Assembly (NCBI GenBank): GCA_947630205.1
Contig: CANRGW010000035.1
Coordinates: 1 to 10,716, forward strand
DNA: 10,716 nt
Direction: 5' to 3'
DNA from: an uncultured Bacilli bacterium
Lineage (GTDB): Bacteria; Bacillota_I; Bacilli_A; RF39; UBA660
Under the pieces are notes generated by a model. The model searched no databases, was not told the origin of the DNA, and worked only from the letters and a program-made list of their open reading frames with translations. The position numbers were made by a program, and so were the translations under genes. Of the stretch, positions 1 to 6,683 are shown in pieces (within the stretch, counting starts at the first letter, position 1; each line of letters begins with the position of its first letter).

Positions 1-255
1 CCAGAAGAAGCATTGGCAAAAGCAGGTAATATTAGAAATTATGCAGGTACTGTGCATAGTATATTAGACGAATTATCTAAAAAGATGAATGAAATTGATA
101 ATGATAGTAGTGATGTTTATAGAGGTACGGCTAAAGCAGAACAATTAAGAGAACAACTTAATAAAATTATTGAAAATTTTGAACCAATATATACTCAAAT
201 TATGTCTTTTGCTTCTCAAATAGAAGAAGTTACTGCACACTCTAAAGGTGTATAG
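1..255 (+). CDS. WXG100-like small helical protein, 5'-truncated by window edge
   Basis: This is the 3' part of a small protein; the reading frame is open to base 1 (residues PEEALAKAG...), so the true start lies outside the window. An in-frame TTG at 13 has no ribosome site and is probably not the start. About 84 residues are visible, all predicted helical, with a central break reading DSSDVYRGTAKAEQL. In this helix-turn-helix hairpin, YRG occupies the place of the WxG turn of WXG100 (ESAT-6-like) proteins. The size and fold pattern fit that family, which is exported by type VII secretion or acts as a partner of larger substrates. It is the first of four co-directional genes ending in a peptidase-bearing protein, and its stop is one base before the next gene's ATG. 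Membership of the WXG100 superfamily is inferred from pattern only; there is no tryptophan. Confidence 0.6.
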   Translation, partial: PEEALAKAGNIRNYAGTVHSILDELSKKMNEIDNDSSDVYRGTAKAEQLREQLNKIIENFEPIYTQIMSFASQIEEVTAHSKGV

Positions 256-256
256 C

Positions 257-544
257 ATGAATTCTTATTTTTATGACTCAACAGCACTTAGGGGATTAAT
301 TAATTCTTTGAAAACGAAATTAGATGATTATAATGGAATGGTTGAAAGAATAACAACTTTAAAATCAACAATTGAAAGTTCCGGTGAATGGGAACAAGAT
401 ATTGTTAAAACACCATTTATTTCTAAATGTGATGAATATTTGGCTTTTTTTACGGGTATGGAAACAAAATTAGAAGCATACATTAATTATTTAGAAAGTA
501 AAAATAAGGCTATGGAAAGTTTAGAAAGTGCTTATAGTGCCTAA
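257..544 (+). CDS. WXG100-like small helical protein
   Basis: A 95-residue protein starting at ATG 257, with AAAGGTG six bases upstream. An in-frame GTG at 248 lies inside that ribosome site and inside the preceding gene, so I reject it as the start. The protein is almost wholly helical, with no signal peptide or membrane segment. Two long helices are separated by a turn reading SSGEWEQDI; its tryptophan sits where the WxG motif of WXG100 proteins is expected, but the glycine is not conserved. Position, length and arrangement match the small partner proteins (Lap/ESX-like) encoded just upstream of LXG-type substrates in Bacillota type VII systems. It is separated from the preceding stop codon by one base and is probably translationally coupled to it. 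The function as secretion partner or targeting factor is inferred. Confidence 0.6.
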   Translation: MNSYFYDSTALRGLINSLKTKLDDYNGMVERITTLKSTIESSGEWEQDIVKTPFISKCDEYLAFFTGMETKLEAYINYLESKNKAMESLESAYSA

Positions 545-555
545 AAGGAGTTTTT

Positions 556-810
556 ATGACAAAGATAAATACAATGGAATTAAGGTCTTGGGGAACAAAT
601 ATTAATAGTCTTAATAAAGAAGCAGCCGATACTTTAACGGAATTTAAAGATTTAGGAACTTCGCTTCCTGATGCTTATGAATGTAGTTCTTCTGAGGCTT
701 TTGTTACGAATTTAACGGCTGATTTAACGAAAGCAATTAATGCTCATACGGCAATGGGAAAATTACAAAATTATATGGAAACTGTCGCAGAAAATGCAGA
801 AAATTCTTAG
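556..810 (+). CDS. WXG100-like small helical protein
   Basis: An 84-residue protein with a strong ribosome site (AAAAGGAG, six bases before the ATG), eleven bases after the previous stop. It is helix-rich and acidic, with two helices around a central turn (LPDAYECSSSEAF) that corresponds to the WxG turn. YEC stands in for WxG, so it is a divergent member at best. No signal peptide or membrane segment is visible. Together with its two upstream neighbours it makes three different short helical proteins ahead of one larger helical-plus-peptidase protein. This resembles type VII secretion substrate loci, where several partners dimerise with the N-terminal domain of the substrate. The exact role is unknown. 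Alternatively these could be secreted subunits themselves rather than chaperone-like partners. Confidence 0.55.
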   Translation: MTKINTMELRSWGTNINSLNKEAADTLTEFKDLGTSLPDAYECSSSEAFVTNLTADLTKAINAHTAMGKLQNYMETVAENAENS

Positions 811-822
811 GAGTGATGTTTT

Positions 823-1959
823 ATGGCAAATTATGGAAGTTTAGCAAGTGAATTAACGGAAAAAGGCAATAGTGTAGGTGCTGATACTAAGGAATTAACT
901 TCTTTTGTATCTACACTTAAAGGAACTTTTTCGGGAGAGTCGGCTACGAAGTTAGCTAGTAATTTAACAATTAGTATAGATGAAGTGGAAAAGCAATTAG
1001 TCTATATTGAAAAACTTGCTAATGTTTTAAATTTAATTGAAACACATAAAACAAATGTTAAAACTTTAAAAGACTATAAAAATAAAAGAGATAATTGGAC
1101 ATCTCTTGATCCTCTTGAAAGTAATCCTTATACATCATATGTTGAAACTTGGAATGAAAAAGTTAAAAATGTTGAAAAACAAATTAATGAAAGTCTTCCG
1201 GATATAACAAGAATTACAAATTCAATTACGTTAGTTAAGGCGGATATTGATTTATCATATAAAGATTATGCTAAAGTGGCTAGTGAAACTTTAAAAGAAA
1301 TTAAGTCTGGTCTTACGGTTTCAACAAGTGCTACTTATCAATCTTTAATTAATGCTGCCCTTGATGAATGGTTACAAGGATTTAAAAATAATAAATATGA
1401 TTTAAAAACTAGTACTTTGGCAAAATGTGGTTATACAGCAGAAGAAGTTGATAGTTTAATAGAAGAGAGGACTGAGAATGTTACTCCAAGAGAAAAAGCG
1501 GTTATTTCGGCTTTAACTGTTTTGGAATTAGGTTTAAATAGTAAAGTTAAGTCACAATATAAATTAAGTACGGAATTTTTTAATAGTGTTAGTAAACCAT
1601 ATAATACAGAGGCTTTAATTAATAATGGGGCTGATTGCGCTTCTTATATTAGTTGGGCTTTAGATAAATCATCAAGTAGTGGCTTTAATAATGCGACTCC
1701 AAAGACAATTAAAAATCAAGGAACTAAAACGTCTTATAAAGATTTAATTGCAGGAGATGTTCTTTATAATTCTAGTCATGTTGCTATGGTTATAGATAAT
1801 AATACTTCTGATGATTATGTAGTGGTTGCTGATGCTAGTCATTATGAAACAGATGGTTATCCTGCGGGAATTAGACTTCAAAAAATAAAGTATAGTGTTT
1901 TAAAAAATAATGATTTTACGGGATATGATTTAACGGATTTTTATGCAAAAAGTGTTTAA
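823..1959 (+). CDS. Putative type VII-exported protein with C-terminal NlpC/P60-like cysteine peptidase domain
   Basis: A 378-residue protein starting twelve bases after the previous gene, with AGGAGTGATG as ribosome site. Residues 1-95 form a WXG100-like helical hairpin with FSG at 36-38 in place of WxG. Residues about 95-165 are predicted coiled coil, and a helical linker follows to about 255. The C-terminal 120 residues look like an NlpC/P60 (papain-fold, C40-type) domain. They contain NNGADCASYISWA with Cys272 as likely nucleophile, then GDVLYNSSHVAMVID with His319, then VADASHYE offering Asp337 or His340 as third residue. Such domains cleave peptide bonds in cell-wall stem peptides. No N-terminal signal peptide is seen, so export by a type VII machine with the three upstream proteins is the likely route (inference). 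It could be a wall-remodelling enzyme or an anti-bacterial effector. No immunity gene is obvious next to it, which favours the former. Confidence 0.7.
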   Translation: MANYGSLASELTEKGNSVGADTKELTSFVSTLKGTFSGESATKLASNLTISIDEVEKQLVYIEKLANVLNLIETHKTNVKTLKDYKNKRDNWTSLDPLESNPYTSYVETWNEKVKNVEKQINESLPDITRITNSITLVKADIDLSYKDYAKVASETLKEIKSGLTVSTSATYQSLINAALDEWLQGFKNNKYDLKTSTLAKCGYTAEEVDSLIEERTENVTPREKAVISALTVLELGLNSKVKSQYKLSTEFFNSVSKPYNTEALINNGADCASYISWALDKSSSSGFNNATPKTIKNQGTKTSYKDLIAGDVLYNSSHVAMVIDNNTSDDYVVVADASHYETDGYPAGIRLQKIKYSVLKNNDFTGYDLTDFYAKSV

Positions 1960-1993
1960 AAAAGTATTAAAAAATTTGCTTTTAATACTTTTT
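1959..1993. terminator. Bidirectional intrinsic terminator
   Basis: A perfect 12-bp stem (1961-1972 with 1980-1991; AAAGTATTAAAA against TTTTAATACTTT), seven-base loop, extended by A/T pairs and flanked by A- and T-runs on both sides. It lies exactly between the converging stop codons of the peptidase-domain gene and the regulator gene and can serve both. Confidence 0.85.
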
Positions 1994-2863
1994 TTATTTA
2001 TGAAAATATAATTTGGCTTTCTCTTCTATTTCCATTTCTAATTTTTCAACAGTTCCATCATATTGTGCATCATCTATACTATTTCTAACACTTTTAGGAA
2101 ATATATTTTTTATATCATCCTCATAATAATTTCCATCTCTTGGAATTCTTGAGTCAGTTACTTTATATTCATCATTTATTTTTTCTATTTTAAATTTATA
2201 AGGAATTAAAGAAGCACTATCTCTTTTTAATTCATCATTTTCTAAATAGTATTTTGCTTCATTTACTAAAGCATAAACATAATAAAGTTTATCTTTTTTA
2301 GTTTCTTCTAATAAAAATACTTTCATAGTAGCAAATGCTTTTTCTTCTAAATGATGTTTTGGTTCATTATCACTTTTAGAAATTAAATATTCTTTTGTTG
2401 CTAAAAAGATTTCCTTTTCTTTAATATTAATAGATGGTGCGTATTTAAAACCCCAAGTACTAAAGAAAACTGGTTCCATGTTACGCATTTTAGAAACATC
2501 AATTGCAAAAAGAATACCTATCGTACTAATAAAGAGAATAATGATTGTTAAAATAATTTTGTAAATAAATTTAGTATGTTTAATTTTTTCATCAGAATAA
2601 TCTAAAGTATTTAAAAGATTTTCTTCAAATTTTTGTTGTTCTTTTTCTTTCGTAATTGTTTCTCCACTTAAAAGTTCATTTATCGTTATTCCTAAGGCTT
2701 CACACAAAGGTTTTATTAAAGAATAATCAGGTAATCCTAAACCTCTTTCCCATTTACTAATGGCTCTATCAGTTACGCCTATTTTATCAGCTAATTTTTG
2801 TTGCGTTAAGTTTTTTTCTTTTCTTTTAGTTTGAATAAATTTACCAATTTTTTCTTGGTTCAT
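1994..2863 (-). CDS. Membrane-anchored XRE-family transcriptional regulator
   Basis: A 289-residue protein. Residues 5-62 are a typical Cro/C1 (HTH_3) DNA-binding domain (KRKEKNLTQQKLADKIGVTD, then ISKWERGLGLPD). A charged linker follows, then one strongly hydrophobic helix at 99-121 (KIILTIIILFISTIGILFAI). The last 165 residues are predicted to lie outside the membrane and contain no domain I recognise. This architecture is common in Bacillota and fits a one-component sensor that couples an external or membrane signal to DNA binding. The start is fixed by AAAGGAG seven bases before the ATG. It faces the secretion-like operon and shares its terminator. It may regulate that operon or only itself: an inverted repeat overlaps its own promoter. 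It does not look like an immunity protein, because the DNA-binding domain is intact. Confidence 0.85.
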   Translation of the reverse strand: MNQEKIGKFIQTKRKEKNLTQQKLADKIGVTDRAISKWERGLGLPDYSLIKPLCEALGITINELLSGETITKEKEQQKFEENLLNTLDYSDEKIKHTKFIYKIILTIIILFISTIGILFAIDVSKMRNMEPVFFSTWGFKYAPSINIKEKEIFLATKEYLISKSDNEPKHHLEEKAFATMKVFLLEETKKDKLYYVYALVNEAKYYLENDELKRDSASLIPYKFKIEKINDEYKVTDSRIPRDGNYYEDDIKNIFPKSVRNSIDDAQYDGTVEKLEMEIEEKAKLYFHK

Positions 2864-2875
2864 AAATTTTCTCCT

Positions 2876-2923
2876 TTCGTTTTAATAATTATAATATATA
2901 TTTCTTTTAATTTTCCAAACGAA
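2876..2923. promoter_or_regulatory. Inverted repeat flanking the regulator promoter, candidate operator
   Basis: TTCGTTT (2876-2882) and its exact complement AAACGAA (2917-2923) are 34 bp apart. One half site overlaps the predicted transcript start and the other overlaps the -35 box. This placement suits an autorepressor binding as two dimers or as a looped pair. Seven-base matches can occur by chance in such AT-rich DNA, so this is a suggestion only. Confidence 0.3.
2888..2918 (-). promoter_or_regulatory. Probable promoter of the XRE regulator
   Basis: On the minus strand, a perfect -10 TATAAT (2893-2888) is preceded by a weak -35 (TTGGAA, 2918-2913; spacer 19, or TGGAAA with spacer 18). 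The predicted start is just upstream of the AAAGGAG ribosome site. Confidence 0.5.
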
Positions 2924-2962
2924 GCGTAGAGTTAGTAAGAAATTTAGAGAAAAATTTAATTT

Positions 2963-3003
2963 ATAGAAAAAAATAGCTTCTTTTTTAATTAGAAAGCTAT
3001 TTT
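2963..3003 (-). terminator. Intrinsic terminator of the tRNA-Met gene
   Basis: Read on the minus strand, a 10-bp stem AAAATAGCTT/AAGCTATTTT (arms 3003-2994 and 2979-2970) runs directly into a T-tract. It begins ten bases after the encoded CCA of the tRNA. Confidence 0.8.
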
Positions 3004-3012
3004 AATATTCTA

Positions 3013-3089
3013 TGGTAGCGAGAGAGGGGGTCGAACCCACGACCTATCGGGTATGAACCGATTGCTCTAGCCAACTGAGCTATCTCGCC
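3013..3089 (-). tRNA. tRNA-Met (anticodon CAT), elongator type
   Basis: A full cloverleaf on the minus strand with encoded CCA. Acceptor GGCGAGA pairs with TCTCGCT (first pair G-U). The D arm is GCTC/GAGC, the anticodon stem ATCGG/CCGAT surrounds the loop TTCATAC with anticodon CAT, and the T loop is TTCGACC. The G1-U72 acceptor pair and the anticodon arm resemble the Bacillus elongator tRNA-Met. The initiator type lacks a paired 1-72 and carries three G-C pairs next to the anticodon loop, which is not the case here. A tRNA-Ile with modified CAT is less likely on sequence grounds. One oddity is that the T stem has a U-U mismatch at its second pair (GTGGG against CCCTC). Confidence 0.93.
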
Positions 3090-3105
3090 ATTTGAAAACA
3101 TATCA

Positions 3106-3134
3106 ATAATAGCATAAATTAAGTTGTTTGACAA
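3106..3134 (-). promoter_or_regulatory. Promoter of the tRNA-Met gene
   Basis: Minus strand: -35 TTGTCA (3134-3129), 17-bp spacer, -10 TATTAT (3111-3106). Transcription would start about ten bases before the mature 5' end of the tRNA. Confidence 0.7.
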
Positions 3135-3225
3135 GTAAATATTTTTATTTTTTTGAAATTTATAGAAAAAATGGTTTGTTTTTCTTTCATAATTGCATTT
3201 TTTTTGAAAGTTATTCTGGTTTTTC

Positions 3226-3253
3226 TTGAAAAAAAAATATAATCATGTATAAT
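3226..3253 (+). promoter_or_regulatory. Promoter of ftsA-ftsZ
   Basis: -35 TTGAAA (3226-3231), 16-bp spacer, -10 TATAAT (3248-3253), about 17 bases before the ftsA ribosome site AGGTG. The rest of the AT-rich gap from 3135 to 3225 shows no gene or clear structure. Confidence 0.6.
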
Positions 3254-3276
3254 TATATTATAAGGTAGGTGTTAAA

Positions 3277-4503
3277 GTGATATATACAAGTGTCGATATT
3301 GGTAGTCATTCAATCAAAATTGTTGTTGCTTTAAAAAATAATGATAAGTTTCATGTTTTAGCATCTACTAAAGTTAAAAGTAGGGGAATAAAGAAAGGTT
3401 TTATTAAAGACTATGATTTGGCTTTAGAAACTTTAAGGGATGCTATTACTAATATAAATAAAGATTTAAATATTGAAATTAAAGAAGTTTTACTTAATTT
3501 TCCTTTGTTTTCAGCAAATTCTTCTATTGAAACAAGTGAGATTTCAACTGATAATATTGTAACAGGTAAACATATTAAGGAACTTGTTAATAAAACGGTT
3601 AAAGAAAATATTTCACATGATTTAGAAGTTTTGTATATTGAACCAATTGTTTTTGAAACGGATAGTGGAGTTCAAGTTGTTGATCCTAAAGGTTTAACGA
3701 CTAGTAGTTTAGAGGTAAGATGTGCTGTTGCAACAATTGAAAAGGAATTTTTATATCAATATTTGAAATTGTTTCAAGATGCTGGACTTGAAGTTGTTGA
3801 TGTTACTTATGGAGTAGTTGGTGATTATTTTGAAAATCATAATGAAGATACTGATAGTAAATTAGGGGTTCTTGTTAATCTTGGTTATGGGAAAACGGAA
3901 ATCGCGGTATTTAATAAAGGAATTTTATTGAAAGGTTCTTATATTCCAATTGGTAGTAGTAAAATTGATAAAGATATTAGTTATATATATAAAGTTGATC
4001 GAAAATATGCTAATGCTTTAAAGGAGAATTTTGCTGTTGCAAGTAGTAGTTATGCTGATCAAAATGATATAACCGAAGTAATAGATGTTAGTGGTAATGA
4101 AATAAAAGTTAATCAGTTTGAAGTTAGTCAAATAATTGAAGCCCGACTTTTACAAATAATAAAAAGTGTCAAAAATGAGATAAATAACTTAACAAATAGA
4201 GAAATAGGTTATATAATTATAACTGGGGGAATAACAAATTTAGTTGGATTTCCATCTTTATTAGAACAGGAGTTTTCTTGTGATAAGATTGTTTCCAACA
4301 TTATAACCGTTGGAGCAAGAAGTAATATATATTCAGCAAGTTTAGGACTTATAAAATATTATGATGCTAAAATGGAATTTAGAGATATTAAGCGCACTAT
4401 GCTAAGCGATGAAGAAATAAAAGAATTAACAACGAAGAAAAAAGAGGTAAGTAAGGAACATAATTTAGTCGAGAAGTTTAAGACTTACTTAGAAAGCAAT
4501 TAA
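3277..4503 (+). CDS. ftsA: Cell division protein FtsA
   Basis: A 408-residue actin-fold ATPase that tethers FtsZ filaments to the membrane and helps recruit the septal synthesis machinery. The ATP site is visible: DIGSHSIKIVV at residues 7-17 (phosphate-1), VNLGYGKTEIAVFNKG from residue 200 (phosphate-2) and IITGGITNLVGFPSL around 316-318 (adenosine motif). The 1C domain is the stretch from about 85 to 165. The C-terminal membrane-targeting helix is short (LVEKFKTYLESN) and lacks the bulky WF pair usual in Bacillus, so membrane affinity may be weaker. The start is GTG, with AGGTG five bases upstream. ftsZ follows after fourteen bases, so the two are co-transcribed. Slightly shorter than the usual 420-440 residues. 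Confidence 0.95.
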   Translation: MIYTSVDIGSHSIKIVVALKNNDKFHVLASTKVKSRGIKKGFIKDYDLALETLRDAITNINKDLNIEIKEVLLNFPLFSANSSIETSEISTDNIVTGKHIKELVNKTVKENISHDLEVLYIEPIVFETDSGVQVVDPKGLTTSSLEVRCAVATIEKEFLYQYLKLFQDAGLEVVDVTYGVVGDYFENHNEDTDSKLGVLVNLGYGKTEIAVFNKGILLKGSYIPIGSSKIDKDISYIYKVDRKYANALKENFAVASSSYADQNDITEVIDVSGNEIKVNQFEVSQIIEARLLQIIKSVKNEINNLTNREIGYIIITGGITNLVGFPSLLEQEFSCDKIVSNIITVGARSNIYSASLGLIKYYDAKMEFRDIKRTMLSDEEIKELTTKKKEVSKEHNLVEKFKTYLESN

Positions 4504-4517
4504 GGAGGAAGAGATAT

Positions 4518-5606
4518 ATGCTTAATGAATTAGAAATGGATCAGTTAGCTAAAATAAAAGTTGTCGGTGTCGGTGGTGGTGGCGGCAATGCTGTTAATCG
4601 AATGATTGAAACAGGAGTTAAAGGTGTTGAATTTATTGTTGCCAATACTGATTATCAAGTTTTAAGTAAATCAAAAGCCGATGTTAAAATTCAATTAGGT
4701 AAACAATTAACCGAGGGCTTAGGGGCTGGTGGAAAGCCAGAAGTAGGAAGAGAGTCAGCGGTTGAGTCAAAAAAGGAAATAGAAGAAGCCTTAAAAGGGG
4801 CTGATATGATTTTCATTACTTGTGGAATGGGTGGTGGAACTGGAACTGGGGCTGCTTCCATTGTTGCAGAAATTGCCCAAGGCTTAGGAGCCTTAACTGT
4901 TGCTATTGTAACAAAACCTTTTACTTTTGAAGGTCGTAAGCGTATGGAAAATGCTATGATGGGTCTTGAAGAATTAAAAAAACATGTTGATACTTTGATT
5001 GTTATTCCAAATGATAGACTAAGAGAAATAATTGATAAATCAACGCCACTCCTTGAAGCCTTTAAAGAAGTTGATAATGTCTTAAGACGTGGTGTGCAAT
5101 CAATTTCTGACTTAATTGCTGTTGTAGGACTTGTTAATCTTGACTTTGCTGATGTTAAAGCCGTTATGGAAAAATCTGGTGATGCTATTATTGGTATTGG
5201 AATAGGCATGGGAGAAGATAGGGCTATTGAAGCGGCTAAACAAGCAGTTTCTTCACCACTTCTTGAAACTTCAATTACAGGAGCAACTGATGCTATTATT
5301 AATATAACGGGTGGTGTAAACTTAACTTTATTTGAGGCTGAACAAGCCGCCGAAGTTGTAAGAAGTGCATCTAATAATGATATTAATACTATTTTTGGTT
5401 CAGTTATTAATGAAAATTTAACTGATGAAGTAATCGTAACGGTTATTGCAACCGGATTTAATAAACCAAAAGCCCCAAAGAATAATGCTATTTATGATCA
5501 ACAAGCCGGTAAAAATAAAGATATTACAATTATGGATGATGATGACGATGATGCTTCGGACTCAGAGTATGATTTTCCACCATTCTTAAGAAATAGAAAC
5601 TTTTAA
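4518..5606 (+). CDS. ftsZ: Cell division GTPase FtsZ
   Basis: A 362-residue tubulin homologue that forms the division ring at midcell. The GTP-binding glycine-rich stretch GGGGGNA is at 19-25, the tubulin signature GGGTGTG at 105-111, and the T7 loop with catalytic aspartates (NLDFADV) at 207-213. A short variable linker carries an acidic run of aspartates and leads to a clear C-terminal peptide DFPPFLRNRNF (352-362), which binds FtsA and other partners. The start is fixed by an AAGGAGG ribosome site eight bases before the ATG. It is the second gene of the ftsA-ftsZ operon and is followed at once by a terminator, so the operon ends here. No later division genes follow, unlike the common order in which ftsAZ closes the mra cluster. 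Confidence 0.98.
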   Translation: MLNELEMDQLAKIKVVGVGGGGGNAVNRMIETGVKGVEFIVANTDYQVLSKSKADVKIQLGKQLTEGLGAGGKPEVGRESAVESKKEIEEALKGADMIFITCGMGGGTGTGAASIVAEIAQGLGALTVAIVTKPFTFEGRKRMENAMMGLEELKKHVDTLIVIPNDRLREIIDKSTPLLEAFKEVDNVLRRGVQSISDLIAVVGLVNLDFADVKAVMEKSGDAIIGIGIGMGEDRAIEAAKQAVSSPLLETSITGATDAIINITGGVNLTLFEAEQAAEVVRSASNNDINTIFGSVINENLTDEVIVTVIATGFNKPKAPKNNAIYDQQAGKNKDITIMDDDDDDASDSEYDFPPFLRNRNF

Positions 5607-5643
5607 AAAAAGATTTTGAAATTAAACTTTTCAAAATCTTTTT
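5607..5643. terminator. Bidirectional intrinsic terminator between ftsZ and oapA-like gene
   Basis: A perfect 15-bp stem (5607-5621 with 5629-5643, core AAAGATTTTGAAA) with a seven-base loop. It is bounded by A- and T-runs and sits between two converging stop codons. Confidence 0.88.
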
Positions 5644-5645
5644 CA

Positions 5646-6176
5646 TTATCTATTATTTAATTTTAATTTATTTAAAACTTTGCCAACAATAGTTACAATT
5701 TTATCACTTTTCTTGGTAGCATATTGCTTACCAAGGGCTTTCCCTCCAACTGTTATACTGGAAATAACACTAGAAATTATTAAAGCAACAATCGTAGGAT
5801 TAATTTTAGAAATATTTGCAAGATAAATAGCAATCATTGCTCCCATGCTACCGGAAATAATTCCACAGATATCACCAATTACATCATTACAAAAACTGGC
5901 AATATTACTATTATTCTTAATAAGTTTAATGGCTTCTTTGCTTCCTTTTACTTTATTAGCCGCCATTGCATGAAAATTTGCTTCATGAGCAGTTAAAACA
6001 CTAGTTCCTATAATATCAAACATAATTCCAATTAAGATAATAACAATTGTTATTAAAATTAAAATATAAAAGTTACAATAATTAGAAATAGTATTAGAAA
6101 CACCACTCATGATAAGGGCAATAAAAAAAGTGAGTAAGAAGGCTTTAATAATCCACGTATCAATATTCTTCTTCAT
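5646..6176 (-). CDS. oapA: Four-helix membrane protein, OapA-like (CNNM/DUF21-related), OLE RNA partner candidate
   Basis: A 176-residue protein from ATG 6176 (AGGAG seven bases upstream; an in-frame GTG three bases earlier is too close to the ribosome site). Hydrophobic helices lie at about 9-30, 36-60, 104-125 and 130-150, and the C terminus is basic (KKSDKIVTIVGKVLNKLKL). Between helices 2 and 3 is a conserved-looking block: FDIIGTSVLTAHEANFHAM, then KVKGSKEAIKLIKN, then FCNDVIGDICGIISG. This recalls the CNNM (DUF21) magnesium-transporter fold but has no CBS domains. The same block is what I recall for OapA, the membrane protein that binds OLE RNA in extremophile Bacillota and is tied to magnesium and stress responses. 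Its only upstream neighbour is a long untranslated structured RNA with a strong promoter, as in OLE loci. The family assignment is from memory of motifs. A stand-alone CNNM-like protein is the alternative. Confidence 0.6.
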   Translation of the reverse strand: MKKNIDTWIIKAFLLTFFIALIMSGVSNTISNYCNFYILILITIVIILIGIMFDIIGTSVLTAHEANFHAMAANKVKGSKEAIKLIKNNSNIASFCNDVIGDICGIISGSMGAMIAIYLANISKINPTIVALIISSVISSITVGGKALGKQYATKKSDKIVTIVGKVLNKLKLNNR

Positions 6177-6229
6177 CACACAACTCCTAATAATTATGGT
6201 ATTTTTTGTGGTATACTATAAATTAATTT

Positions 6230-6679
6230 TACGGCTTTAGGTCGAGTTGAATTTCTCTAATTCTTACTAGCAGTTACCCACTAGCTATTTCTATTTAAAA
6301 GAACCAATTAAGTGTTGCCAATCTTAATCACTCGATCACCACTTAGTCCGCACTTCAATCCTTATAGTACAAACATTCTAGAGGTTTTCCCAAACAAATA
6401 AATTGTATCTTTATTCGCTTTTGCAGAATTTCTTTCAATTATAATATCTTCCATTATAATATCCCGGTATCCACTCACGACATATGCTTATTAATAATTC
6501 GATGTGATAAAAGGATAACATTATATGCCATTATAACTTTTCCTTATATCTAAAATTATATACACACCCCTCTTTGGGCAAGAGAAGCATTATATATAAA
6601 GTATCTTTGAGCACAATTGATGGATTTTTAGCCCCATCTTCCAATACATTTATTTGACTAGAATAATGCACCACACGAT
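6230..6679 (-). ncRNA. Long structured non-coding RNA, candidate OLE RNA
   Basis: There is no credible ORF, yet a near-perfect promoter precedes about 450-500 nt ending just before the oapA-like gene. In transcript order I see several helices. GATGG/CCATC is a hairpin (6638-6634 with 6623-6619), closed by GCATTAT/ATAATGC (6669-6663 with 6593-6587). CUUCUCUU/AAGAGGGG follows (6587-6580 with 6574-6567), then AAGGA/TCCTT enclosing TTATA/TATAA (6545-6511). GATTAAG/CTTAATT has a GGCAAC-containing loop (6329-6306). A 7-bp stem with one bulged base has loop GGGTA (6287-6268), and GAATT/AATTC closes the set (6263-6249). ATTCTAG (6664-6658) can also pair far away with CTAGAAT (6381-6375). Position upstream of an OapA-like gene suggests OLE RNA, although usual OLE is about 600 nt. 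The 3' end is uncertain, and the RNA may be processed from a joint transcript with oapA. It could instead be an unnamed leader RNA. Confidence 0.55.
6434..6463 (-). repeat. Tandem 15-bp duplication inside the ncRNA
   Basis: Two adjacent copies of GATATTATAATKGAA (minus strand, 6463-6449 and 6448-6434) differ at one base. Each contains the self-complementary ATTATAAT, so the copies could pair with each other or with themselves. It may be a lineage-specific expansion of one RNA helix. Confidence 0.75.
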
Positions 6680-6683
6680 GTAG

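Noticed and set aside
13..15. TTG as start of the first gene
   Set aside because: The frame is open to the window edge and there is no ribosome site, so the gene most likely begins outside.
1994..2863. Immunity protein for the peptidase-domain protein
   Set aside because: The N-terminal helix-turn-helix is intact and the gene is convergent with its own promoter, so a regulator is the better reading.
4691..5209. 172-codon open frame on the minus strand
   Set aside because: Lies entirely within ftsZ in antisense. The translation is low-complexity Ser/Pro/Ile-rich and there is no ribosome site.
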